The translations under genes and the position numbers were made by a program. Positions 37,201 through 49,200 of a stretch of DNA of 64,000 bases are shown in pieces; the stretch's first letter is position 1, and the number at the start of each line of letters is the position of its first letter. The DNA is from Acanthornis magna (taxonomy: Eukaryota; Chordata; Aves; Passeriformes; Acanthizidae): contig JAWUZG010000173.1 of assembly GCA_036785705.1 (NCBI GenBank), positions 1,845,001 to 1,909,000 of the forward strand, written 5' to 3'. The notes under the pieces were generated by a model that had not been told where the DNA came from, did not search any database, and was given only the letters and a program-made list of their open reading frames with translations.

Positions 37201-40200
37201 TAGCTCATTAGGGACTCAAAGGGCTTTTGGCTTATCCAAAATGAATTTCTGATTTTCAGACGAGAGCTGAAAGTAAGGCCACTCTCAGCCCATTATCATT
37301 AGCTGCGTAATTTGTGATTTCAACAGAAAAATCAAGGAGTGTAAGTGGAACTCTTCAGATGAGGGTTCACTACCTTGCTGACACACAGCAGAGTACATTC
37401 CCCTGCTGCTGTCCTTGCTGTGCTCACAAAGCAGGTTAGTAACAGGTCCCACTATTCAAAGTCCTCCAACCAGAATATTGGGTCCTTTGACTTCATCCTC
37501 ACTTGGACTAGATGTTTTTTTCTTTTCAGATCCCTATTCCACCACTGCCAGACATAAAAACCCTGGCCTCTCTGCAACCACTCAAAGCACCAAACGTCTT
37601 TTAGTGACGTGTCCTTTCTGCTTGCACACTCTCTGCTGCTTATCGGCCTAGTGTAGCTAATTGGAATTCGAGGTACATGCTCTAATTAAAATTAGCCAAC
37701 AAGATTAATAGACTTCTCTTACTTCTATACAGTGAGACATAATAAAGCAGCTGATTATAAGTTCATTTTATTTAAGGAGTCCACTTTGCAGAATACAGTG
37801 ACATTTTAATTGACAGTTACCACTAAAATGATCATCAGTGGAATTGGCCCAGGCTCATCCTGAATGCAGCAGAGCGGATGTAAGAGGAGTTACACCACGG
37901 ATGAGTGTTGCCATATGCTGCCTCATAAAACTGCAGCACACCACGCTATGGATGCTTGTGGACACGCTTTCCCTGTTGCTTATATCAATTCATAATGAGG
38001 AAAAACTAATCACTCCTGTTTTTTTAAATTATTTGACTGTGGGGCAAGAGCCTCACGTTTATTGGACAATGACGCCACATGTGTTGTGAGGAACTCCTCA
38101 AACACATTTGGGGTTTCATCCCACTCAGCTTTGCAGTACCTCTGCCTCTGGTGATTTTTGACCTGTACCTAACGAGCAGCCCTGGGAGAAGAACCTGGGG
38201 GTGCTGGGGGTGAGAGCTGGCCCTGAGCCCCCCGAGCCCTGGGCTGAGCCCCAGCGTGGGCAGCAGGGGAGGGGGAATTGTGCCCCTCTGCCCCTCAGGT
38301 GAGACCCCACCTGCAGAGCTGCCCCAGCCCTGGGAACAACAGCACAAGGAGCTGGAGCTGCTGGAGCCACTCCAGAGGAGGCCCCGGAGATGCTCCAGGG
38401 CTGGAGAAGCTCTGCTGTGGGGAAAAGCTGAGGGAATTGGGATGGTTCAACCTGGAGAAGAGAAGGCTTCAGTGTGATTTAATTGTGTCCTTCCAGCATC
38501 TGAAGGGAGCTGAAAAGAAAACCAGAGGGAGACAATTTGCAAGAGTCTGGAGTGACAGGTGAAGGGGGAATGGGTTCAGATTGAAAGAGAGTAGGTTTAG
38601 ATTTGATATTAAGAAAAAATTCTTCCCTGTGAGGGTGTTAAAGTACCGAAACAAATTGCCCAGAGCAGCTGTGGCTGCCCCATCCCTGGTAGTGTTCAAG
38701 CCCAAGCCACATGGGGCTTGGAGAATCCTGGTCCAGTGGAAGGTGTCCCTGCCCACGGGGGGTGGGAACAAGGTGACCTTCAAGGTCCCTCCTATGATTC
38801 TGTGAGCTCTGGCACTGCTCCACAGATCTGAGTTTCCAACTGCTCAGAGAGGTAGCACAGAAAAGGTCACAGCTTACAAGACATTAGGTCTATTATATTT
38901 TGTTTTATTATAAACACACATCCAAAATGACCTGTCCAGGTTACCAATGAAGTAAATGAATGACCACCAGTACAATACAAGTCACATTTATTTGAGCTAT
39001 ACTGATCAAAAAGATACCTGGGGGAGTACAGGGATTTCTTCTCATGCTGCTCATGGAGGCACATGAGAACAGCTGACAACACTTGAGCACTCTGCTTCAT
39101 TATCCTCCCAAAAATGCCTCCCAACCAGAGCTACGATGGTGAGCGGAACAGCCTGGACGGCTCCTCCCTCAGCATGTCCAGCCAGGACAGCAATGCCAAC
39201 CTGAAGGAACCCAAAAAATCCAGCTTGGTCAAGGCAGCAGAGGAAGGCTCACGTGAGTGATCGTGCCTGAGTGTTTGGTTGCATGCATCCACGTGCTCTT
39301 GGCTTTCAGTGCTTGAAAGGCAGCATTCATCCTGCTGAAGAGCAAGGAGAGGCAGAACAGCAAATTATTTCTCCTTTCCTTGTGCTGTGAATGCTTTGGG
39401 AAAGGCTGGATCAGGGCTTGTGTTTCTGTGTTTGTTGCTTTTCCTACAGCTCTTCAACCCCAACAGTGGAGTATGCCACAAAATTCACAGCAAATCCGGT
39501 GTCTCCAAACTGTTCCTTTGACTTAATCAAGACGGTAGTTCAAGATGAAATATTATTTAATTTAAATTTAAATGTGATTTATTTTAGAACCCTTCAGGTT
39601 TTTTCCTTACCACACACAGCAGGCACCACAACAGCTGTCATGTTGGTCTAGGGGAAGGTGTCCCTGCCCACAGCAGCAGGGTTGGAATGAGATGAACTTT
39701 AAGGTCCCTTCCAACCCATGCTTTTCTGTGATTCTATGATTTTATGAATTATAGACCCTTTTTTGGACTACCTCTGTGCTCCCGGTCAATGACTTATCAG
39801 CCAAATTGAACCTACAGTTTTTGATATCCTACATAGGGCTTTTTATCTTTAGATTAAGATTTTAGATGCGTGATTACTGTGTTGTGTTGACTAACTGGGC
39901 AGCAGCTGCATCACACATTTCTACCTGTCTGTGTGCTCTTAACCCACAACAAGTACAAAATTATTAAACTTATCATAAACTTCTATAGTAAACGAAGTGT
40001 AAACGATGTAAATTGCCCCAGGGGGTTAAGATAATGATCCAGGGGGACTCACACAGAGTGCAAGGGTGCTCGCATGGGTGGTTTGCACTTTCTCTGGTGT
40101 CCGGTTGCTTGCTGTGGTGTGATACTTGGGTTGCACATCCCACATCTTTCATTTGGGAAGCACATGTAATGCTGCACGTTGCTAAACCTGGTCTGCAGCC

Positions 40201-43200
40201 CATGTGTCTTGGGGCAGCCCTTCTTTTGTAGTCCCACATCGTGCTCAAATAAAAAATAAGTGATTTCCGTGTCCCTTCTGATATTACTTCTGTGCTGTGA
40301 CAATGGATAACATCTGCCACGCTGGCATTCCGTGTAGTTTCACAAATAATGGGTAAAATACCATCATCTCCCAGGAGAACCCCTCTCCGGCAGAGCTGGG
40401 ACAGTTCCCATCGTCCCCATTGTGCCAGGGTGGTCTTCCCTCTCTGACTCCTGGAGCTTGTCATCGCCCCTATCTCTGTGCCGTGACATGGCCTCGTTGG
40501 GGAGAGTGCTTCCTGCAGGAATGTCAGATAAGATGGACTGGGTGAGCCCACAGCCACCTTCTGAGCTGCACAAAGAGCCAGCTCAGCTGGCGAGCCACGG
40601 AAGCGGTGTTGGGAGTTGGCTGGGAAAGGGAGTGACTCTTGTCACTTTTGTCACTCAGCCCAGCCCTGACTCTGCCATGATGAAATTGGCAAATGCCTCT
40701 GCAGGGCAGGAGGTGCAGGATGTGAGGATGGACCTCAGGGAAAGGTCCTCTTGGCTAGGATGCTGCGTAGGTCTGAGCTGGGAACCATCCCCTGGGCTGG
40801 AAGAGAGCCCTGGAAATGGCATGGGTGCATCCCTGAGGAAACCCACCCTGCTGAGAGCAGAACCCGTGGCCTCGAGCAACCTGAACCCTGTGCCGACACT
40901 CAAGGGCAAAATGAGATGGGCTGGAGGACCTGTGGGGTCCTGCTGCGGCCACTTGCCCCCTTTTGCCTTCTCCGATGTCTGAAAAAGGGAACCACGAGTC
41001 CCAGATAAAGAGGGAGGCAGCAGGGAGGGAATATAAACTAATTTAGTGATCCCTTTTCCAGTTTTCATTCCAGCAAGGAATGTTTCCTACTCTCTGATAG
41101 TAAGCTATATCTCTGTATCCATTATTTAAAATGGGAAATTGTGGTTACTCATACTTCTCGTTTCTTTTTTAGAGGTGTTTCAAGTACTTTGGCTTAAGGA
41201 TCAGCTAGAAATGCTGGTAGTTCCCTGAACTTAGTCTGTCACAGGAGAACAGGGCAAAAATGGTGTAAAAGAAAATGTTCCTTTTCAAAATATACTTTAT
41301 TTAAAAGTCTGAAGATGTCCTAAACGTGACCCCTTGATATATTCTTATAAAATCTGCCTTGACTACAGCTAAACCCTTTTTGCTGCTAAATGCATTGCAT
41401 ATCATTGTGCTGATGCACCCACTGGAATGTAAATTATACCATAAATGGGAGAATAAATCTTGCCTAATCATCAGCTCATTTTGTGTTGGTACACAAAATC
41501 CTCAAATTGGGGCTGAATGAATCTTTTTGGGTTCTGCTCTGTCCAGAGGTAAGGACAGATTTGATCAGCATGAACTCATGTCTTTCCTGATGTTGCTCGA
41601 GTATTCTGAGTCTGATGTGAATTTCTAGTACAACCCCCACCTCAAAAATGCTGTTAGTCATCATAAAGCCAAATTCAATGTCAATCTTGGGTAATTTGAA
41701 AATCAGCCAATTTTTTTTTTTCAATTTATAATTTTTTTTTTTTTTTTAAATCAGAAAAGTGATGATGAAGCCAGGTTGTTTAGAGTCTGTGACGAAGCAA
41801 GTTTCAGAGCTCTGAGTCTTGTCAGAACTGTTTGAACAGCCCTGCACAAATGTTCTGAGAAATCAAACGAGTATTCAGCGACTAATTCTGCACCGCCTGC
41901 TCGGCTTACCCAAATGAGCTTTTGGAAAGCCCTTGAAAAGCAGTCTGGCACTTCCTCCCTTTTAACAGCTGAACTGAAATTTCTGAAAACCACAGAAAAA
42001 CCACCTCCTCTTTTACCAAGCCTTGCCCTGAAGGTTTTTCCCCCCAACCAAAATTATTATGCAACGCATAGAATTATTGAGTGACTTACCTTTAATACAA
42101 GGATCGTTCTCTTCTCTCTGGGTTTGTACAGGGATGCTGAAACCCTGAGCTGCCCCATAGATCACAGCAATCCTTGAATGAGGCACAAAGGAGAGCATCT
42201 GTGGTTGTTCGGGGACATTCAGTCAGTGATGGCTCACCTTGGAGTCAGCACAGATTTATTTGTCTTTATTGAATGGGGAGTGTAAGATCACTTTGGCCTA
42301 ATAGCCTGTTTAAGATTTAGGTCTCAGACTCATCTTCAGGAAGGTCTCTTGGTGTCAATAAGGATTCAAACCTTCTGCTGTTCTGTCATCCATTAGGGAG
42401 AAATCTGGACTTACAACCTCCTGGCAGCCAGTAGGGCTGTCTGGGGAAATTAACCCTTGCAGAATTCAGTCCCAAGCGCGCCATGGGAAAGTAGTCTCCA
42501 AAGCACACTTGTAGCCCAACAAAGCATGATGTTATCACTTCTCCGAATGAATTCAATGGGATGTGAACCCATTTGGCACGCACAGCTGCTCCCTCTGATG
42601 GAATGAGTCCCTGGTTTTCTCCAGTCTCCTACAAGTGCACACTTGTGTGGGTTTTCCAATGACCAAACCTCTCTTTGTCGCAGTGATCCCGTACCACATC
42701 ACCGTCACAACGGGCACCGAGTTTGACTCCAGCACCGACAGCCGCGTCTTCATCATCATCATGGGCCCTCAGAAAGTGCAGACCGAGAGGCTGTGGCTGG
42801 ATCTCCCAGAAGGAAAGGACGAGTTTGCAGATGGCTCTGTGGAGAAATTCTCAGTTTGGGGCCTGGATGTTGGGGAGATCAAAAAAGTGGAGGTATGTTG
42901 TGAACACAGCGCGGGTGCTGGAGGCGTATGAGATGTGTGGCCAAAGAAAACACGTGGTTCTGTTATTCTTAGCAGGGAAGGAAAGGCTCTTGGGTCTAAA
43001 ACGGATGTAAACACACTGTGCTGATGAGATTTCACATGTCTCTGAACCTGTAAATAAGTATGGTTTGCTTTGCACAAAACCAGGATCCTCGTGAGGCAGA
43101 AGATAATTGTGAATTGTAAAGAAGATATGACATGTCCCAGTTTTGTCCCATCTCTGGCTCTGCTTTTTCTTTCTCAGTCCCTTCTATTGCCATATGCAGT

Positions 43201-46200
43201 GAAGGTTCCCAGGATGCATTTCTTCATCAGCCTTTTTCCTAGCTGAATTTGTTCACTACTTCCAATCGGGTTTCATAAATTGTGAGAAACACATCTTGTA
43301 TAATTTCCTAGCTAAACATGAGAATTGTTTTCACAGCTTGGAGGACACAGGGTTAGAGAAGAAAATTAATCATAATTTGTAAGTAATGTGCACAAATAGA
43401 TTTCGGTACGGGAACCATTTTTTCTGCTATGGCTCAGGGAGACGCAATTTGCATAGACTTTCCATCACTGGGCTTAAACTTCACATGAATATTCCAGAGT
43501 GTTTGTGTACATCATTCTTGTTTCATGTGGCAGTTCCATCTCCTGAAATCTTGCTCAAGCCCCTCAAGTACTGCAACCCACAGCACCTGAGGACTCCAGT
43601 GGCCCATTTAATTTTATTTTTGCCCCTTGCCCTCTGTGGAAGTAAACCTACCTGTCGATGTCTGTGCTTGTATAATTGGAGAGACAAGAGAGAGAGAGAG
43701 AAATCCTAACTAAGAAGAAAACCTTTGCATCTGTACGTCCTGTTATCACTACTGAGAGACTGAGTCACTCGCACTACCTTTCACTCAAGCAAGGAATTCT
43801 GACATCTTGAGAAATCTCTGTATCAGATTTGAGTTTATCATCGAGTCATTTTCTTAATGCACTCCAAGTGCCTGGTTATTATGTGTATTAGTGCCACTTT
43901 CCATCTTGCCCATCTTGAGGTCAAAGTTTGACAGCAAAGAAAGTGTACCAATCCTTCTCTTCTGGACTGTGCACACATGGAAGCAGCCATGGAGTGGGAC
44001 AGAGAGGAAGGAAAATTTCAGTATCACCCCTCAGTGTGAGAGAGACAGGAAGAGCACCCTGAAGAAAGAAATAGAAAGGGATGCTGGAAAAGAGACAGTG
44101 GGCAGAGTAGGGAATGGGTAGAAAATAGAAGTAGGAGAAGACGCTTTGAAATAGGCAGAGGCAAGGCAAAAATTAATTTGAAAAGGAATACAAAGGGGAA
44201 GGAAGATAAAAGGTCTCAAATCAAATGCAGAGAGCTAGAAAAAGAAATAACATATATCTTTCAGGCTGGTGATGTTCTTGTGCTGCTCTTTCACCCAGTA
44301 GTCAGTGATCTCACCACTCTGCTGCCTCACCCCTGGCTCACTTCTCCCTTCTGGTCTGTACCTCCCCAGGTCGCAGCTGAAGGAGCCACCTGCTCCTGGC
44401 CTTCTACCCTCCTTCACGCAGTGCCCTCAGCTTGGAAGGTCCCTTCTTTTGGACCCGTGTGGCAGCGATGACATCGATGTGCTAGTCTGCCGTGGTTGCC
44501 ATGGCATCAGGCCGCTTTTTCCTTCTAGAAAATTGCAGTGTTCGGGGACATTGCAGAAAATTGCTAGTTATCTACTTGGTGAAAAGTGAGGAACAGTTCG
44601 TTCTTGGATTTGGCATTTGTCTGTTTGTGTAGAAGGTGAAAAGTTCCGAATGTGAGTTACCGTGTGAAAATAGCGTGGTGTGAGGATTAAGTTTCTGGGA
44701 GCCCCCTGTATAACCCAGGCAGCAGACTGTACCATTTCGCAGGACTGTGAGAGTGCAGCGTGATGCCACTTCTAGTTTGGTATTATGTTCCTGCTACAAA
44801 TACACTCCACTGAAAGCAGAAACACTGGAACGTGAAGTAATTTGAAAGAAGCACATTTATTCCTGTCTTGTAAGCCCACAGATATAATGTTTACTACTGG
44901 TCTACTTTAATAGACACGCTGGCACGAAAATAAATAGCACAAGTTATTTGGTGTAGACACTTTATACTGTGATTTTAAAACAAGTTTTAATATTTCTTCT
45001 CCTAATGAGTGAAAGTATCTCTGTTCCCAGACTATTTTTGCCGCAGAGAGACACAGGTTTGTCTAGGAGAGCCCTGCATTGCTTTGCTTTTATAAACCTC
45101 TTCTGGTTCAGAGCCTTTCTCCATTGTGAACACGGAGGAAAATCAAGGACACACAAGTGTTGCAAGTGCTGGTCCAGTCCCTCAGTGTCTGGGGACCTGA
45201 CCCCTGGGTCTCTCTAGCATTCTCTGAACCTTCTTTCCACAAAAACACTCTCACCTTTTCCCTCTGCCACTGTGCTCAGCTTCTATGTGATTGTGAGCTG
45301 CTCAGTAGAAATTGTACATCTCAGTCTCAGTGATGTACAGTCCCTTGAGGGCAGCAGGAACAAGTTACAAAGGTTTTCAAACAGCCCAAAAATCTACCTG
45401 CCTTTGAAATCCTGTCGTTCTAATTTAGTTCAAACATCTCAGTCCAAACCACTTGTGATATTGATATGCACGTCCAGGCTATGCTGCTGGTGTGGCCATG
45501 GCTTGGGATTATTCACTGTATTAGCATGGTCTGTCTAAAGATTTGCCTGGAATTGAAAGCCAAATCCTGGCGTTCTGCTCCTAAAATCCAGCCATAAGGA
45601 AGACTTGGCTGACACTGATTGAATTTGTCCCAGAATTTGCATTCTTCCTGAGGTCCTTGGTAATCTGCCCATGGACAGGTTCTCCAAGGCAGCTGCATGG
45701 ATGTTACCTTCTGGCCTGTCGCTGATACCAAACAAGTTAAAGTTTGCTCCAAAGATGTGGTGCCTAGCAATGTCTTGGAATGATGCTTTGCCCAGGGAAT
45801 TTGTCATTCCCACCCCTGGAAGTGTTCAAGGTGAGGCTGGACAGAGCTCGGAGCACCCTGGGATAGTGGAAAGGGTCCCTGCCCACAGCAGGGGGGTTAG
45901 AACGAGATGGCCTTTGAAGTCCCTTCCAGACCAAACTGTTTTATGATTCTATGATTTGGGCAGGTGGGGGTGTGCAGTGTACCCAAAAGACCAGCAGATT
46001 TTATTAGGATCATTTGGATTTTCCCTCCAGCTGTTCTGTCCCTGCTTCACTGCAGAACCCTGAGCATGGCCCTGAACTTTCCCCACTGCCTCATCCTGCA
46101 GCAGAGGATGACCCTCAGAGAGGCTTTAGGCTCGGAGAAGTTCAGCCAAGCTGGCAGAGAGGGAATGGGAAGGCAAGTGTTGTATTCCCATTCACCTCAC

Positions 46201-49200
46201 ACCCCAAGAATCGGAGGATTAATGCATCCATTGTAGGCTTGAATTTCCCTAGTGGTTAGCTCTAATTTTCTGCAGCTGCACAGACATTAGTACAGCAATA
46301 ATACTCCTAATAGCAGTGATGGCTGAGACCGTCAGACAGAAAATATCACTTGTTTTTTGGGAAAAAATAGATACCGCAGATACATCACCCTAGATGAATC
46401 TGTTATTAAAAAATTGCTTTCTGAGCCTCCCTAAAAATCCTAATAATTTAAAAACAAAAAACAGTGAGAACTAAGGACCTAATTTTCCTAGTAATGATGC
46501 AAACAACACTTTCTCTGAAAATAATGCAATGCAGGTAGGTGTTTTATGGACAGGTAGCTTATTGCAATGACTGTCTGACCAAGGTTCATACATCAACTTG
46601 TATATGTAATTTTGCTTCCAAGTCTGCCCCAAGTTGAATTGCCCACCTTCCTTCAGAGGGACACATGCAGGTTCTTGGAGAAATTTAATCTGTCAACATG
46701 GTTTTGGTGCTGATATACCTGCAGGAGAACTGGCTCTTGCCAGATTCAGCTCCAGGTGGGCTCTGGCTTTCATAAACTCATCCCTGCACACTTGTGCAAT
46801 GTCTGTATTTCTCCAGGACCTCTGCCCCTGCTGCCACCTCTGGTATTCTTCCTTTTTCCACTCAAATTTTGTCAGGAGCTCCTTGTTCATCCACGCAGGC
46901 TTGTGTCCACCCTTGTGTGACTTCCTGGTCTCCAGGATGGATCATTCTTGGGGCAGGAGGAGGTGGCCTCGAAAATCAAACAGCTACAGATGTAAGCTCC
47001 GTCTGTTGTCTCCTGCACAAAGACAGAGCTTTTGCCATTCGGGGAGATGGGAAACAGAGAAACAGCCTCATACATATAGCTCACTGACATGTGGATTTGT
47101 GAGGAAAGTGCTTGTAATAATACGTGTGGGTGTTTGCTGAGCTGCATCTTTCTTCTCGGCTATAAAGCTTTGAATTATCACTTCCAAGTGGAGTGACAGA
47201 AGTGGAAAGGCTTGTAAAGGTGGAGAAATGCGGCTGCTGCCAACTGCAAACGAGTGTAGAGAGGTCAATGGAGCAGGAGAAGAGTAGCAAGAGACTGGAC
47301 ATGTTTTCATGTCAGTCAGTTCAGTCTACCTTGCTTTTTTTTGAGACTGGCCTTCCCTCCCGCACAGCACCTGATGACCTGAGCTCCCTTGCCCACTGCA
47401 ACGGCACTGTTTAGAGTTCCCTCCGCTCCCTTGCAGAAGGGTTTGTTGTGATGCTGTAGGTAGACTCTGAGTCCTTCACTGCTGGGTGAATCTCCCTCGT
47501 GCAGAGAAATCGGATTTCCCCAGGAGGTGTTTTCTCTCCGACCCTCGCAGGTTGGGCACGACGGCGCGACCCCCGAGAGCTGCTGGATGATGGAAGAGCT
47601 CACCATCGTCGTGCCCACCAAAGGCGTCATGTACAACTTCGTCTGCAAGTGCTGGCTGGCCAGAGACAAGGGTGACGGGCTCACTTCACGAGTCCTCAAC
47701 ATCCTGGATGCAGAATGTGTGAACGTGGGTGTCAAGGTAGGCACCAGGCTCTCCTCGTGCCTTTAGCTGCTTCAGGGACCTCTGCTGACAGAGGTCAAGC
47801 GTCAGCAGCTCTCTGACTTTGACTTCTGCAAGTGTCTTGAGCCTTCTCTTGGCTTTCCTTTCCCATGCTATATTATTAGCAAAATCTTTAGGCATGGTTT
47901 AGAGTCATGGCTGTTTAGGGCGCTGTTTAGACACAGCTGTGGCACAGACGGAAGGGCAGAGCAGGTAGGACACAGCTCAGCAGCCTGTCCTCATCTTGTC
48001 ACCCACCGAATCACCTGGAACCCACAGAGCGGGAGCAGCTTCAAGGTGAGGGAAGGCTTCTAACTCATCAGATTAGAGCAGTGGAATTATCTTAATATTT
48101 TAATCTCTCCATATTGTGGCTACATACCAGATTTTCTAATAGGGGAGAGGGAAATTAAAAATCATTGGAAGTTGTTGAAACATGAAATCATTTGTAAGAC
48201 TGATCTTTGGCGAGAATAACTGATTAAAGTTGAATCAGTGATGAATAAAACTCTATAGTCTTTTCACTCATATATATGAATTTTGAAGTAATATCTGCTA
48301 TGCCATATTTCAAACAAGTACAAATTGGAAAGCTGAGCTATGCTGATTTTGGATGTAAGATTTGTAGCAGAAATAACAGTCTGGATGAATGTGACAATAA
48401 CGCTGTGTTTAAATACCTGTGTGGCAATTTAAAATCTCTATAGATGTGAATCTATTTACAGTCAGGTTACACTTTCATAGTACATTATTTTTTCCTTATG
48501 CTGCTCTTGATTCCCAAGCTAAAGATATTCTCCTGAAATCTATCTTGTTCCCCAGACACGCAAAAACTTGATAACATTTTTATCATTTGTAAAGGATTCA
48601 CCAAATCAATGCAGATTTCAGTGGTGGAATTGACCTAAGAGGGTATAAAAACCTGCCTCAGACTTAATACCAAGGTTAAAACCAATCTCATAAAAGTGTC
48701 CCATCTGTCGTCTAACCTCCTGGATGAGGTTTCCAAACTCCTATTGGCGAGCTGATGGCTTGGCCATAGATTGAAGTGGATGTTAATGAAGACTTATGTT
48801 CAGTCTTCCTTTAAAAGCACAATCCTGCATATTTATTTTCACAAGCACGCCAAAAATAGACACATCTAACTAAATTTTTTTTCCTATGATGTCAGGCCAG
48901 AAACTTGATGGGAGATTTGAAGGAAATCTGGGGAGATGGTGGGGACATGAAACCAGAAGTGAGCATTTGACTTTCTGATCAGTCTTCTAGTCGAGGGAAT
49001 CTGGGACTGTTCCCTCGTAAATAGCTGTAGTTAGAAACTGAGTCTTACAGGTTTTTTTAGAGTTCAAAGACAACTGATAGGTTTAACATCATTGGAAAGA
49101 TTAATACTTTTTATTTGTCTTTTGCTTGGCTTTTTTGCAGCTGTATGTACCCATTTAATTTTCTTCTTGGCTTGATATTCCCTCCTTTTGCTTTTAATTG

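Larger units (their letters stand above)
39253..42683. other. Intron 18 (3.4 kb)
   Basis: It contains a CR1 tail at 39642-39748 and poly-T runs at 41711-41747. A 194-codon antisense ORF at 39973-40557 has no recognisable family. Confidence 0.7.
42893..47550. other. Intron 19 (4.7 kb)
   Basis: It contains a short GA repeat near 43687-43703, a purine-rich region around 44025-44265, a CR1 tail at 45805-45958, and a CR1 ORF2 remnant on the minus strand at 46735-46970. Confidence 0.7.

Noticed and set aside
37120..37203. Read-through extension of exon 17 as a coding terminus
   Set aside because: The extension has no PLAT similarity and ends at a stop. Phase and homology favour splicing at 37119 to exon 18.
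39878..40302. Possible solo LTR: TGTGTTGTG at the left, TGTGACA at the right, an AATAAA-like signal near 40245, and a 194-codon antisense ORF overlapping it
   Set aside because: No target-site duplication is visible at the ends, no primer-binding site or polypurine tract is seen, and I do not recognise the sequence. A search against a bird LTR library would decide.
46634..47140. A 168-codon + strand ORF
   Set aside because: It is largely opposite the CR1 ORF2 remnant, whose meaningful frame is on the minus strand.
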